This document shows, piece after piece, positions 10,004 to 22,079 of a DNA stretch of 64,000 nucleotides; position 1 is the stretch's first letter, and every line of letters starts with the position of its first letter. Source of the stretch: Paraescarpia echinospica (taxonomy: Eukaryota; Annelida; Polychaeta; Sabellida; Siboglinidae). The stretch covers positions 67,678,211 to 67,742,210 of the forward strand of contig CM034538.1 of assembly GCA_020002185.1 (NCBI GenBank), written 5' to 3'. The translations under genes and the position numbers were made by a program. The notes under the pieces are model-generated. The model made no database searches. It was given only the letters and a program-made list of their open reading frames with translations, and was not told where the DNA came from.

Positions 10004-11935
10004 TTTCACAAAACATTGCTGGTTGATTAGAGTAGACAGATGTATGTGTCCATAATTCAATAACTTCAGCATAATTGAATAACTTGTGTACAGTACGATT
10101 AAATCACAGGTACCGAACAACATATCCATTGAATGAATAGTCATCAACTGAACATTTGTAACACAATGTGCGAGATCACCAAGTGTTATTTCACACAGTT
10201 TATGAGTCCAGTGTAGTTCACATAAACACATTGCAAATGTACGACAACCATCGCATATAATAACCACACACCAAACGTTGAGACAGGTTTACACGTTGAG
10301 ACAGGTTTCACTGTTGCTATCTCTGAACCACACCTGCTCTGGACCAGTATGAGACAGTCATCAACTATTGTGACAAAGAGCATTTATGACACATGTTGAA
10401 CGAACCTCACTCAACTACTCCTATGATAACATACCAAGTTAACCAGGCCAGCCAACACTGAACTGTCATTGTGACATTTCCCTTGCTCAACTTGTGTACA
10501 GAAGCAGTGAATAAATGTCATCACTCAGCTGATCTACTTACTATCAATGTTTCTAATTTCTTTGTGTCAACTGTTGTGTGTATTCTGTAAACTAATTGTC
10601 CTGCAGTTGGGCCAGTGAAGTGACATATCTGAGATGCATGAGGAATGAAGTCTTGTCTTGTGTGAACAAGTGGTGACTGTTGTGTCATCAGACGGCTGTC
10701 CCCATGTCATCAGTGACTGCTGAGGCATCCTACAACACAACAGACATCTCAAACGTCTTCTTAAACACACAACTTACGTTTAAAGTTAGAATACTGGTTG
10801 TTTTTGCACAAATGAGGGTGTCTGACTTCTGGTGCTTGCCTTGAATCATGTACATATTCGTGTCACATATTCAAACCTATGCATCTTAGAAAGATCAAAC
10901 ACTACAATAAATCATAATTATACTGCGAGAAAAATGTGGTTGCTTGGAAACACAATGGATTGCCTTTGACAAAAATGTAAGTTTAAAATGAAAAAGCTTC
11001 ATTTTATTGAAGATAAGATTGAGTGCAATACCTACAAATTTCAATTAGGAAATGTATTAAATAATTGCATCAACTACATAATGTACATTTACCATTCTTG
11101 ATGTATATCAAAACATATTGTGTAAAAAGAAAACAAACAAATGTGCCAACATTGTTTAATGAACCAGCATTCTAACCTTAAATAGTAAAGTATGTTAGAA
11201 GCATTAATCAGAGCAATCCAGAAACAGAAAGGAACAATCGAGGCTAGTTGTGTGAGACAGAGCCTGGTCAGTTCTCTGCAGAGCATGAATTAAAACACTC
11301 ATGCTCATGGCGAATGTTACCTGAAGATTTAGTAGTTATCCATACAATAGCATATGATCATTGCTAATGAAAAACAACCTTCATACAGATAAGACTATGA
11401 ATACAACTGCAAACTAATTTCTTTTCAGTTTAACTCGAAGTAAATATGTAATAAAGAGCTGAACACAAAACCCTTAATAAATTAGTAATACCAGTATTTT
11501 AATGAGAATTTCTACTGATTTGCAGAAGCTCCAGCACTTGATAGTTTTTAGACCCTAAAGCTTTGTCCACATAGAATCCGATGCTTTGAGCAAGTATTCA
11601 CTCCTTGCAGCTAGTACAGTTCTAGTAAAGCTAGTAAACACTTCAAATTTATACTGCAGCCAAAATGTAAAATTGCAGATCTATGTTATTTTATGGATAA
11701 TGTCGTGAGAACTTGAAATGTGAAACAAGTTATAAAATCAATTTGTATTTAATAATACTTTAGTAGGCGTTAAGGCTATGTATAGGCTGTATATGAACTC
11801 AGAACTCGGAATCAGTTTATTTGACCTATAAATACGATATATACATAATGAATAACATGAGTACTAGATAAGGTCGGGAGACTCCCATTAAGATATACAA
11901 TATCGCTAGCACAGGATTCTATTTATTAAAATATA

Positions 11936-13118
11936 CAGTAAACCTCGCCTAAGTCGGATTCAATTGAACCGAGTGATTTAATCCAAGTTATGCGAAAAAT
12001 CCAACTTAGCGGAAGATGACATATCCCAGCACCAAAGCCCTTAGGTAACTGAATAACGCTTGAAAGTGATTGGATACTGCGGTAATTCTACATATGTTGA
12101 CATCCACAAGCAACATACAACGTTATGCAGTATTAGAACAGTTTTGTGCTTCATTTTGGCACGAATCTCTAAGTTTATAGCTTAGTAATTATTATTGATT
12201 GTAAATGTCAGTCATCTTGCTCTGCCTCAGTCTTTGATGCGACTATCTCACGATAATGGCCTCTACTTGTCGGTCAACTCTTCGATTTCAGGAGTGTCGA
12301 ACTAGTGTCTTAATTAGCATCCATAAAGCAGCATGTGGGCCACTGAGTCTTGTTATCTTATCTTCAGACACCGAGACTTTGTCGCCCTCATCATCACTCA
12401 GTAAACCAACCGTCTACGTTGCGGTGTTGTACAATTTCAATGATCTGCCCGTTTTTGGAGTAGCCAACGTTTCTGCTGTCTCGTCCACACCAACACAGTC
12501 GTCCATCGTGCAAACAACATCTCCATATATCTCGTGGAGCTTATTCCGTACATTTCTGAATGAAGGAGCAGCAGCTTCATCTTCATCCTCGTCTTGAAGC
12601 TCAACACCTTAGACAAATCCCGTTTTTGTAGGAGTTTAAAACTGTTTCTGGTTTCAGTTTGTTTCACACTGGTTTCAGGGCAATGACAATGTCCAACATA
12701 GTTCAACTTCTTGAGAAAATGGTGAGATTCCTTCTGATGCCTCTAGTCTCCTGGTGGATAGGATGTACTGGTAATGGAACGTCAAGTTTTTGGTTATACC
12801 AGCATCCACTGGCTGGGTGATGCTAGTTGTATTAGATGAGTCTACATATGTTGCTGTGGCCGTCTGGATTATTTTTTTGGAATAGCCGTTTCACTTTTTA
12901 GTTCATCTGGTATAACCAAGTGATTTTGTTGAATACTGCGATCCGACTTAGGCAAGGAAAGACGCATTAACTCGGATCAAATGGACCGACTCAGTTATTC
13001 CGAGTTAGGTGAAGATCCGACTTAGACGAAGATTTTTATGGGAAATACATTACAAATCAACCGTTCCTCGGAATTCTGTCCAAGTTGAGCAAAGATCCGA
13101 CTTAGTCAAGGTTTACTG
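11936..13118 (-). mobile_element. pogo/Tigger-like DNA transposon, decayed copy
   Basis: The element has terminal inverted repeats CAGTAAACCT(C/T)G(C/A)CTAAGTCGGAT, matching at about 22 of 24 positions, and is flanked by TA on both sides as expected for Tc1/mariner-pogo target duplication. Further GATCCGACTTAG motifs lie subterminally near 12950-13100. At 1183 bp it is too short for an intact pogo transposase gene (usually over 1.5 kb of coding sequence), but a C-terminal DDE fragment remains on the - strand at about 12684-12839. Confidence 0.85.
12684..12839 (-). pseudogene. pogo/Tigger transposase C-terminal (DDE_1) fragment
   Basis: The - strand frame reads SSNTTSITQPVDAGITKNL and then RRLEASEGISPFSQEV. 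This resembles the hallmark of pogo/Tigger DDE_1 transposases, usually L-P-P-N-T-T-S-x-x-Q-P-x-D-x-G-I, which contains the third catalytic Asp. The first residues are degraded (SS for PP) and the upstream catalytic domain is not readable. It lies inside the TIR-bounded element and is not functional. Confidence 0.75.
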
Positions 13119-14040
13119 TAATCGCTTCAGGTTAGACCACATTTAGGGCCTATGTGAATAAATATGTTAGTTTTTAACTGATATGTAAGTAACATAAGAA
13201 TGTGGGATGTCGGCCTGCACTGTAAAGTTATCATTAAAGTTATACTCCAGAATCTATGTTTGTTATGTTTCTGTGTATTTGTAAAAGGAGATACAGAGAG
13301 AAATAACCAATGACTTTGTGAGAAAGTTGTTATACTTAGCATTTACTAGCAGCTATGAGCAATTTTTGGCAAACATCGGCTGTTAAATTAGGGTAGAATA
13401 CTCGCTCGTAACTGCTAGTAAATAGACACTGTCGGCAGTGAACTGTATGAGAACGCATGTCGGACTTCACTTGGTATTTTGTGTTTACTCACTCCAGCCA
13501 CTAGCAGTGAACTCTATGTGAACATTCCTTAGGAAACAACCAAGCTAGCATCTGTCTGAATGACATTAAAGCTGAAACCATATATACCTGGGTAGCTCTA
13601 AGCAAGGCAAGAGCTGTCATTTAGCAATGCAACAACTACCTGTATTTACACAAATATAGTCTACATGAATGACAACACCAATATATTAAATGTTATAAGT
13701 GATACAGGTTTAGAATGAACTTGAAAGACAGGGCAAGTGTGAAGCTAGGTAGAGTAGAGCTGCAAGCAGAAGGGACGGGGCAAAGTAGAGCACAGACTGC
13801 TCCAGGTGGCTCCACATGGCTCCAGTTACGGTGGCCGTTCTAAACAGACATCTTGCGAGCGGGAAACAGCTCAATTAAAAATGCCAATTCTATTTCCAGC
13901 AAGAAACATTGGAATGTCACTGGCACTTTGTAGTGTTACAAACTGGTAACACTTCCAAGGTCCATTACACTGTTTTCACACTAAAGGATTTATTTTAGCA
14001 GGCACATCTTAAAAGTTACCTATACAACTGAAAAACTCAT
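13119..14040. other. Non-coding stretch
   Basis: No convincing coding sequence is seen. A 22-base GATGAGTTTTTCAG-type segment at about 14020-14041 (- strand), between GTTTGTCAG and GTAACT, looks like a tiny exon abutting the next array, but its length does not preserve the phase-0 pattern of the kinectin-like gene. Confidence 0.4.
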
Positions 14041-15415
14041 CCTGACAAACAATTAAAGGATGGGAACAAAGAAGACTACTGACAAAGTAAACAACAATGG
14101 ATGTGGGGGTGATTATTAAAGGGTGGAAACAAGGAAGACTACTGACAAAGTAAACAACAACAATGGATGTGGGGGTGGTTATTAAAGGGTGGAAACAAGG
14201 AAGACTACTGACAAAGAAAACAACAACAATGGATGTGGGGGTGATTATTAAAGGGTGGAAACAAGGAAGACTACTGACAAAGAAAACAACAACAATGGAT
14301 GTGGGGGTGATTATTAAAGGGTGGAAACAAGGAAGACTACTGACAAAGTAAACAACAACAATGGATGTGGGGGTGGTTATTAAAGGGTGGAAACAAGGAA
14401 GACTACTGACAAAGAAAACAACAACAATGGATGTGGGGGTGGTTATTAAAGGGTGGAAACAAGGAAGACTACTGACAAAGTAAACAACAACAATGGATGT
14501 GGGGGTGGTTATTAAAGGGTGGAAACAAGGAAGACTACTGACAAAGAAAACAACAACAATGGATGTGGGGGTGATTATTAAAGGGTGGAAACAAGGAAGA
14601 CTACTGACAAAGTAAACAACAACAATGGATGTGGGGGTGATTATTAAAGGGTGGAAACAAGGAAGACTGACTGGATGTGGGAGGGGTGGAAACAAGGAAG
14701 ACTACTGACAAAGTAAACAACAACAATGGATGTGGGGGTGGTTATTAAAGGGTGGAAACAAGGAAGATGGATGATTAAAGGGTGGAAACAAGGAAGACTA
14801 CTGACAAAGTAAACAACAACAATGGATGTGGGGGTGATTATTAAAGGGTGGAAACAAGGAAGACTACTGACAAAGAAAACAACAACAATGGATGTGGGGG
14901 TGGTTATTAAAGGGTGGAAACAAGGAAGACTACTGACAAAGAAAACAACAACAATGGATGTGGGGGTGATTATTAAAGGGTGGAAACAAGGAAGACTACT
15001 GACAAAGTAATCAACAACAATGGATGTAGGGGTGATTATTAAAGGGTGGAAACAAGGAAGACTACTGACAAAGTAAACAACAACAATGGATGTGGGGTGT
15101 GATTATTAAAGGGTGGAAACAAGGAAGACTACTGACAAAGTAATCAACAACAATGAATGTAGGGGTGATTATTAAAGGGTGGAAACAAGGAAGACTAGTG
15201 ACAAAGTAATCAACAACAATGGATGTAGGGGTGATTATTAAAGGGTGGAAACAAGGAAGACTACTGACAAAGTAATCAACAACAATGGATGTGGGGTGAT
15301 TATTGAAGGGTGGAAACAAGGAAGACTACTGACAAAGTAATCAACAACAATGGATGTGGGGTGATTATTGAAGGGTGGAAACAAGGAAGACTACTGACAA
15401 AGTAAACAACAAAGG
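14041..15415 (+). repeat. 66-bp minisatellite, about 20 units
   Basis: The unit contains AACAACAACAATGGATGTGG, GGTGATTATTAAAGGGTGG and AAACAAGGAAGACTACTGAC. Some units are truncated (14660-14700 and 14770-14790). Because 66 is divisible by three, both strands keep repetitive open frames up to 228 codons; these are not genes. It lies downstream of the last kinectin-like exon found. Confidence 0.95.
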
Positions 15416-17035
15416 ATGTAGAGGATGTGATTCTAAGCAGGACACTGCTCAGAACTTAACACAATTACCATATAGTTCCCAATTGTAGTGCACTATCTAA
15501 CAGACACATTCCCTTCCACACAAGAGACACCGTGCATGAAAACAGGTTTTTAGCATGAAAACAGGTTTTTAGCAGTGAAAGCATGTTTTAAAAGCAAACA
15601 GGTCTCTAATTCTGCCACTGACTTCATCTTGCAGATACTACCTAGATATGTAATAATGCATTGTGCTTCAGTCATAAGACGGCATCATGTTATTAGCACT
15701 GGTAGCAGCTTTCGTTAGATATTTTATGGTTTATACTGATTAATTTGATCACTCTCTTACCATTGGCTATGCAAACAAGTTTGAATTTTCAGTGCTGATT
15801 CAGTACTCAGAGTAAATTCTGCCAAGTCCAACAATGTCCTCTCACTGGTGCATTCACTGTCTCTTTAGAACAGCTCAAACAATCAAACTGATGTTTGGAA
15901 TAACAAAAGAACAAATGCACTGTCTCTCTCAAGATGTGGCCTTCACATGTGCCATCTTCTGTATGAGTATCTGATGGTCTCACAAATGTACTCAGTCCGT
16001 CTGTGCTGTGTGCTTGGTTGCATATGTGTGCATGTGCTTCCAATCCTGACAGCTTGTGCCACTTAGGGGCAACTAATAGAACACCCAAAGCCTCTGCACT
16101 GGGTCTATTAGGAACTGTATGGTAATGTTGATCTACAGTATTTGGTTGTTTGGTTAATTTATATTTATACTGTTTTGTTGCTATCTTTTGATTTAAAATT
16201 CATGTTTTGTAAAGAAGATGATAATTGCTTAGGATAAAAATTATTATTTGGATAGCACTAAAAGAATCTACAAGGCATTGCTTTATATTAAATCTAATTA
16301 TTATTATTTAGGATATTTAAATACAATTGTGCATGGTTAAACTTTATTGCAGTTACTGCAATAACAATTGAAAAAAAAATTGGTAGTAAGTACAACCCAG
16401 GAAGTTAGAGAAATCTCATTCAATACATACAAACCAATACGGGAATCTACTTACCATATGCAGCCTAGCAAGGGGGAAAAAAGAAGGAATTTAATAGAAG
16501 CATCAACGCACATACTGCACAAGCCAAATTCACTGTCAGTGCTGCTAATAACAGCAACATCTCCACAATCAATACTGCAAGTAACAACTAGATTTTAAAT
16601 GCTGCAAACTTGTGTCTGATGCAAGACTAGTTCCTCGCTTGCAGAATGTTTATGAAGTGGTCTATGTATGTCTACATACACAGACTAAACAGTCTGTACT
16701 GGCAGAAATATCAACAGCTAACACTTCATAACACGGGTATCAAAAGCAACTAAAAGCATCTCGGTTGCAACCATGTCAGTGTGGTATATTAAGTTCTAGT
16801 TGCACAATGTTTATGAAGCATGGTGTATCTTACACTAATACTACTGTAACTAAATGATACGCGTGCTCCACTCTGTGCGCCATCTTGTTAAATCACTCTC
16901 TGTGCACTGTTAAATGCTATTCTCTTGTATCATGTCTAGTAAGCTCAGACATCTGGCAGACCTAGTGGTTTAATTAATACGCACATTTAAAACCAAGTAG
17001 TGGACAATTTTAGTAATTAAACCAGCATTACGTTG
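15416..17035. other. Non-coding stretch with one candidate splice-site pair
   Basis: No gene was recognised. Near 16452-16495 the - strand has a very strong acceptor tract (TTCCTTCTTTTTTCCCCCTT then GCTAG), ten bases later a perfect GTAAGTAG donor. If read in phase 0 with no splicing at that donor it gives Ala-Ala-Tyr-Gly-Lys-stop. It could be a microexon or a short terminal exon of the kinectin-like gene, but nothing confirms it. Confidence 0.35.
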
Positions 17036-17715
17036 GGAGAATGACAGTGAATAGAATGTATCTAGATGGTGGAACGCCCAGGGTGTGGAAGAATGACAGG
17101 GAATAGAATGTATCTAGATGGTGGAACGCCCAGGGTGTGGAAGAATGACAGGGAATAGAATGTATCTAGATGGTGGAACGCCCAGGGTGTGGAAGAATGA
17201 CAGGGAATAGAATGTATCTAGATGTTGGAACGCCCAGGGTGTGGAAGAATGACAGGGAATAGAATGTATCTAGATGGTGGAACGCCCAGGGTGTGGAAGA
17301 ATGACAGTGAATAGAATGTATCTAGATGTTGGAACACCCAGGGTGTGGAAGAATGACAGGGAATAGAATGTATCTAGATGTTGGAATGCCCAGGGTGTGG
17401 AAGAATGACAGGGAATAGAAGGTATCTAGATGTTGGAACGCCCAGGATGTGGAAGAATGACAGGGAATAGAATGTATCTAGATGTTGGAACGCCCAGGAT
17501 GTGGAAGAATGACAGGGAATAGAATGTATCTAGATGTTGGAACGCCCAGGGTGTGGAAGAATGACAGGGAATAGAATGTATCTAGATGTTGGAACGCCCA
17601 GGGTGTGGAAGAATGACAGGGAATAGAATGTATCTAGATGTTGGAACGCCCAGGGTGTGGAAGAATGACAGGGAATAGAATGTATCTAGATGTTGGAACG
17701 CCCAGGGTGTGGAAG
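17036..17715 (+). repeat. 52-bp minisatellite, about 13 units
   Basis: The unit reads GAATGACAGGGAATAGAATG, TATCTAGATG(G/T)TGGAACGCC, CAGGGTGTGGAA. Units are more than 90% alike, which suggests recent expansion or homogenisation. Confidence 0.95.
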
Positions 17716-17775
17716 AAGACCAAGAGTAAGACGGAGGAAGTGTGAAGACGTCTTGCTGGGCAGCTGTGAACAGAC

Positions 17776-17778
<3 letters not shown>

Positions 17779-17814
<36 letters not shown>
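17779..17814 (+). repeat. (AG)n microsatellite
   Basis: There are about 18 AG dinucleotides, followed by a purine-rich GGGGAGAGGGAGGAGGG tract. Confidence 0.95.
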
Positions 17815-17815
<1 letters not shown>

Positions 17816-17817
<2 letters not shown>

Positions 17818-18420
17818 AGAGGGAGGAGGGAGAGAGAGAATGGCAGTAGATGAGGGAAGGAAGAAATGTCATTGAGGCAGCAGATTGGACCGGATGGTGT
17901 TGCTTCCAGCAAGGGACAAAGACCAGATGGTATCCATTAGCCCCACTGCCAGGATCTGCAGGATACCAAATTTCCTAGTCGATTTACCTGGTAATGATAA
18001 ACGTAATCGCCTACGAGGTCTCTACGATTGGAATGTACAGCATTTGAAACGTCACCAATTGAAATGTCACTGATTGAAATGTACCAGATCGATGAAGTGA
18101 TACTTCTTCTATCCAACTCTGGATATGACTTAACCAGTAATAGTCCTGTGTGTAACCTCCTACCTTCTACAGAACTTCCAATAACATTGTTGTTCTGGTT
18201 CAACAGATTTCTGTCTCCTATTCATGCCAGATGTCTTAGAATATTGTGAAGAGTCCACTGTCACTGACCTTACTACACTCACTCTGCGCCAACACTTTGT
18301 AGACACCTATAGCTACAGTTGTCTCAAGAAACACATGACTGGTGTTAGCAAACTAACATAGCAGACTTCTAACACACCAGTGAATTATTCGGCATAAAGG
18401 TACATGTGCTTGCCACCTAC
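17816..18420. other. Intron/intergenic stretch without recognised gene
   Basis: Only short random frames occur here. The kinectin-like gene should continue on the - strand, but no exon was identified. Confidence 0.4.
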
Positions 18421-18498
18421 CAGTTTCTGTGTGAGTTGCTTCTTAGCTTGTGTCTCCTGCTCCAGCTGTTTCTCTGTGTCGGCCAGCTTCTGTCTCAA
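18421..18498 (-). CDS. KTN1/RRBP1-like: Kinectin/RRBP1-like protein, coiled-coil exon (last one found)
   Basis: The acceptor is GTGTATTGTAG and the donor CTG|GTAGGT. The exon has 26 codons, phase 0 at both ends. Its peptide LRQKLADTEKQLEQETQAKK, then QLTQKL, is a charged heptad coiled coil and resembles the segment shortly before the C-terminus of kinectin and RRBP1. The family normally carries one more coiled-coil stretch after this, so at least one further exon is expected. The 29-bp array at 18499-20010 abuts this acceptor. Confidence 0.85.
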
Positions 18499-20010
18499 CT
18501 ACAATACACCTGGCTCTATCAGTGCTCTCACAACACACACGGCTCTATCAGTGGTCTCACAACACACTTGGCTCTATCAGTGCTCTCACAACACACACGG
18601 CTCTATCAGTGCTCTCACAACACACCCGGCTCTATCAGTGGTCTCACAACACACACAGCTCTATTATTGCTCTCACAACACACACGGCTCTATCAGTGGT
18701 CTCACAACGCACACGGCTCTATCAGTGCTCTCACAACACACCTGGCTCTATCAGTGCTCTCACAACACACACGGCTCTATCAGTGGTCTCACAACACACA
18801 CGGCTCTATCAGTGGTCTCACAACACACATGGCTCTATCAGTGGTCTCACAACACACCCGGCTCTATCAGTGGTCTCACAACACACACGGCTCTATCAGT
18901 GGTCTCACAACACACACGGCTCTATTATTGCTCTCACAACACACACGGCTCTATCAGTGGTCTCACAACACACACGGCTCTATCAGTGCTCTCACAACAC
19001 ACCTGGCTCTATCAGTGCTCTCACAACACACACGGCTCTATCAGTGGTCTCACAACACACATGGCTCTATCAGTGGTCTCACAACACACATGGCTCTATC
19101 AGTGGTCTCACAACACACCCGGCTCTATCAGTGGTCTCACAACACACCCGGGTCTATTATTGCTCTCACAACACACACGGCTCTATCAGTGGTCTCACAA
19201 CACACCCGGCTCTATCAGTGCTCTCACAACACAAACGGCTCTATCAGTGGTCTCACAACACACACGGCTCTATTATTGCTCTCACAACACACCTGGCTCT
19301 ATCAGTGGTCTCACAACACACCCGGCTCTATCAGTGGTCTCACAACACACACGGCTCTATCAGTGGTCTCTCAACACACCCGGCTCTATCAGTGGTCTCA
19401 CAACACACCCGGGTCTATCAGTGGTCTCACAAGACACATGGCTCTATCAGTGCTTTCACAACACAGCTGGCTCTGTCAGTGCTCTCACAAAACACCCGAT
19501 TCTATCAGTGGTCTCACAACATACCTAGCTCTAACAGTGGTCTCAAAACACACCCAGCTCTATATGTGATCTCACAACACACCTGGTTCTATCAGTGGTC
19601 TCACAACACACCTGGCTCTATGTGTGGTCTCACAACACACCCAGCTTTATCTGTGGTCTTACAACACACCCAGCTCTATCTGTAGTCTCAGGGCTATCAA
19701 CAAAACACCCGGCTCTAACAGTAGTCTCACAACACACCCGGTTCTATCTATGGTCTCAGGGCTATAAACCACTCACCCGGCTCTAATAGTGGTCTCAAAC
19801 ACACCCGGCTCTATCTGTGGTCTCACAGCATACCTGGCTCTATCAGTGGTCTCACAACACACCCAGCTCTATTTGTGGTCTCACAACACACCTGACTCTA
19901 TTTATAGTCTCACAACACACCCGGCTCTATCTGTGGTCTCACAACACACCCGACTCTATTTCTAGTCTCACAACACACCCGACTCTATCTGTGGTCTCAG
20001 GGCAATCAAC
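18499..20010 (+). repeat. 29-bp minisatellite, about 50 units, abutting an exon
   Basis: The unit is GGCTCTATCAGTGGTCTCAC then AACACACAC. It starts at the exon-18498 acceptor: the junction CTACAATACACCTGGCTCTA is a variant of the unit's CTCACAACACACCTGGCTCT. All three + frames stay open for about 370-410 codons because the unit has no stop and 29 is not divisible by three. These frames are artefacts. Units after about 19500 are more diverged. Confidence 0.95.
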
Positions 20011-20337
20011 AACACGCTTTATTTCTATGACTACATAATACAGACTCCTGATTTAAAGAACAACTTTGAAAGCCTTAATCTGGCCTGACTATGGTTATCA
20101 GAAAAAATGTGACACAAATTTGATAATCTGATTATGGCACAATATGACTCAGCTATTATCATCAGACCCATCCACAGGTGGTTATCAACAATTATACTTC
20201 TATCACAATAGGGCTTGGGTTGACTGGGCTGAATCTTCCAAAATCTCAAGTTATTAAGAAAATATAGGATTTTTATCTAAATGTAGGAACTCCACTTTCA
20301 AATAGGAATACTGTAATATGAATTTTTTTTAGCTCAC
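20011..20337. other. Intron, nothing recognised
   Basis: AT-rich sequence without repeats or coding signal. Confidence 0.5.
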
Positions 20338-20379
20338 CTGTTCCAAATCTTGTGTCGTGTTCGTTCCATTCGGCATTAC
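20338..20379 (-). CDS. KTN1/RRBP1-like: Kinectin/RRBP1-like protein, short linker exon
   Basis: This is a 42-bp candidate exon, acceptor TATTTTGATAG and donor CAG|GTGAGC, phase 0 at both ends. It encodes VMPNGTNTTQDLEQ, a polar non-coiled linker that runs into the next coiled-coil exon (LRQKL...). Vertebrate kinectin and RRBP1 also have a polar, Ser/Thr-rich break before the final coiled-coil segment, which supports the call. No cDNA evidence is available. Confidence 0.6.
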
Positions 20380-20869
20380 CTATCAAAATACCACTCATGT
20401 TTTCAACTTTTAAAATGTTGCAGTATGACTTTTATAAACAGTAGCAAATTACAAAATGGATTCTATAATACTGTACTTTGTTCCTGGCAGAATGTATCTC
20501 AAAAGCATTTTCTTAAACAGAAATATTTACGTTACGAAACTATCCTCAGGAAAGCAATTACAAAATTTCAATCTAAAACTGACACTTTCAAATTTAGTTA
20601 AAATTAGACTCAGTGATTACAATTACACAACAGCATAATGTGTTTTGATTAAGTTGCCCAGTTGCCTTAGCTGTAGGCTGCACCCTTATAGTGGCCATTC
20701 CCCAGATCACACTAAATTAATAATTTAAAAGTTGTATCACCCACATCACCCAATATTGATATATATTCAATAAAGTAAGTTCAGCGTGTTAGGGCAGAGT
20801 AAAAGTGCAAAGGTAGCAGCAACATGTAACATGCCAACATCTACAAGCAGGTGTTGCTTTTGTTAAGAG
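20380..20869. other. Intron, nothing recognised
   Basis: AT-rich. A diverged copy of the spacer used in the next array begins near 20820. Confidence 0.5.
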
Positions 20870-21806
20870 CCGCTTGTATGGGTGTCAGTCTGGAAGCAGC
20901 CAGACATGTATAGGTGTCAGTCTGGAAGCAGCCAGATATGTATGGGTGTTGGTCTGGAAGCAGCCAGACATGTATGGATGTCAGTCTGGAAGCAGCCAGA
21001 CATGTATGGGTGTCAGTCTGGAAGTAGCCATACATGTATGGGTGTCAGTCTAGAAGCAGTCAGACATGTATGGGTGTCAGTCTGGAAGCAGTCAGACATG
21101 ACAGACAAATCATAGCTATATATGAACATGTAACATGCCAACATTTACAAGCAGGTCTTGCGTTTGTTAAGAGCCGCATGTATGGGTGTTGGTCTGGAAG
21201 TAGCCAGACATGTATGGGTGTCAGTCTGGAAGCAGCCAGACATGTATGGGTGTCAGTCTGGAAGCAGCCAGACATGTATGGGTGTCGGTCTGGAAGTAGC
21301 CAGACATGTATAGGTGTCAGTCTGGAAGCAGCCAGACATGTATGGGTGTCAGTCTGGAAGCAGTCAGACATGACAGACAAATCATAGCTATATATGAACA
21401 TGTAACATGCCAACATTTACAAGCAGGTCTTGCGTTTGTTAAGAGCCGCATGTATGGGTGTCAGTCTGGAAGTAGCCAGACATGTATGGGTGTCAGTCTG
21501 GAAGCAGCCAGACATGTATGGGTGTCAGTCTGGAAGTAGCCAGACATGTATGGGTGTCAGTCTGGAAGCAGCCAGACATGTATGGGTGTCAGTCTGGAAG
21601 CAGCCAGACATGTATGGGTGTCAGTCTGGAAGTAGCCAGACATGTATGGGTGTCAGTCTGGAAGCAGCCAGACATGTATGGGTGTCGGTCTGGAAGCAGC
21701 CAGACATGTATGGGTGTCGGTCTGGAAGCAGCCAGACATGTATGGGTGTCGGTCTGGAAGTAGCCAGACATGTATGGGTGTCGGTCTGGAAGCAGCTAGA
21801 CATGAC
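20870..21806 (+). repeat. 32-bp minisatellite arranged in a higher-order repeat
   Basis: The basic unit is ATGTATGGGTGTCAGTCTGG then AAGCAGCCAGAC. Blocks of 6-12 units are separated by a conserved spacer of about 75-80 bp (CAAATCATAGCTATATATG ... AACATGCCAACATTTACAAG ... TTAAGAGCCGCATG) at about 20825, 21100, 21370 and, in part, 21800. This gives nested periodicity of 32 bp inside a ~270-300 bp repeat. Confidence 0.92.
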
Positions 21807-22079
21807 AGACAAATCTTAGCTATATATGAACTAATTACTTTTTAAGTAACATTTCAATGTATAAAAAGGCATGTTTTTTAATTTGTCATGGCCTTAAAAT
21901 AGTATCTATTTGATTGTTTACGATTAATTATTCACATTTAAAAAAAATCAAAACCTTAAGATCCCTCCTTTCCCAACAGCAGCTATCTGCCCCATATTTG
22001 CCCATGCCTAGCTACAACAGCGGGGGGATTGTGATTTACCAGTGGTGCCCCGTTCTGTAAACTCCAGAGACACCTCTAC
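21807..22079. other. Intron, nothing recognised
   Basis: No gene is seen. An alternative donor (CACTG|GTAAAT) for the next exon would lie at 22040. Confidence 0.5.

Larger units (their letters stand above)
8060..11935. other. Intergenic stretch between the two convergent genes
   Basis: No recognisable gene is present apart from the small repeat at 8665-8905 and a weak candidate exon at 9874-10003. RPB9 3' UTR should start at 8060; the sequence TTTTATAATAATATTC near 8103 is AT-rich but has no canonical polyadenylation hexamer. The last kinectin-like exon was sought on the - strand and not identified. Confidence 0.5.

Noticed and set aside
14009..14695. 228-codon - frame with 22-residue repeats
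   Set aside because: Produced by the 66-bp array; strongly hydrophobic repeats without start context or splice support.
17582..17912. Ser/Leu-rich frames on the - strand
   Set aside because: They run through the (AG)n tract and the 52-bp array.
18404..19685. Three overlapping frames of 374-411 codons
   Set aside because: Read-through of the 29-bp array in all three frames.
20870..21806. CRISPR-like array (32-bp repeats)
   Set aside because: Repeats are directly adjacent without unique spacers, in an intron of a eukaryotic gene, and no cas genes are present.
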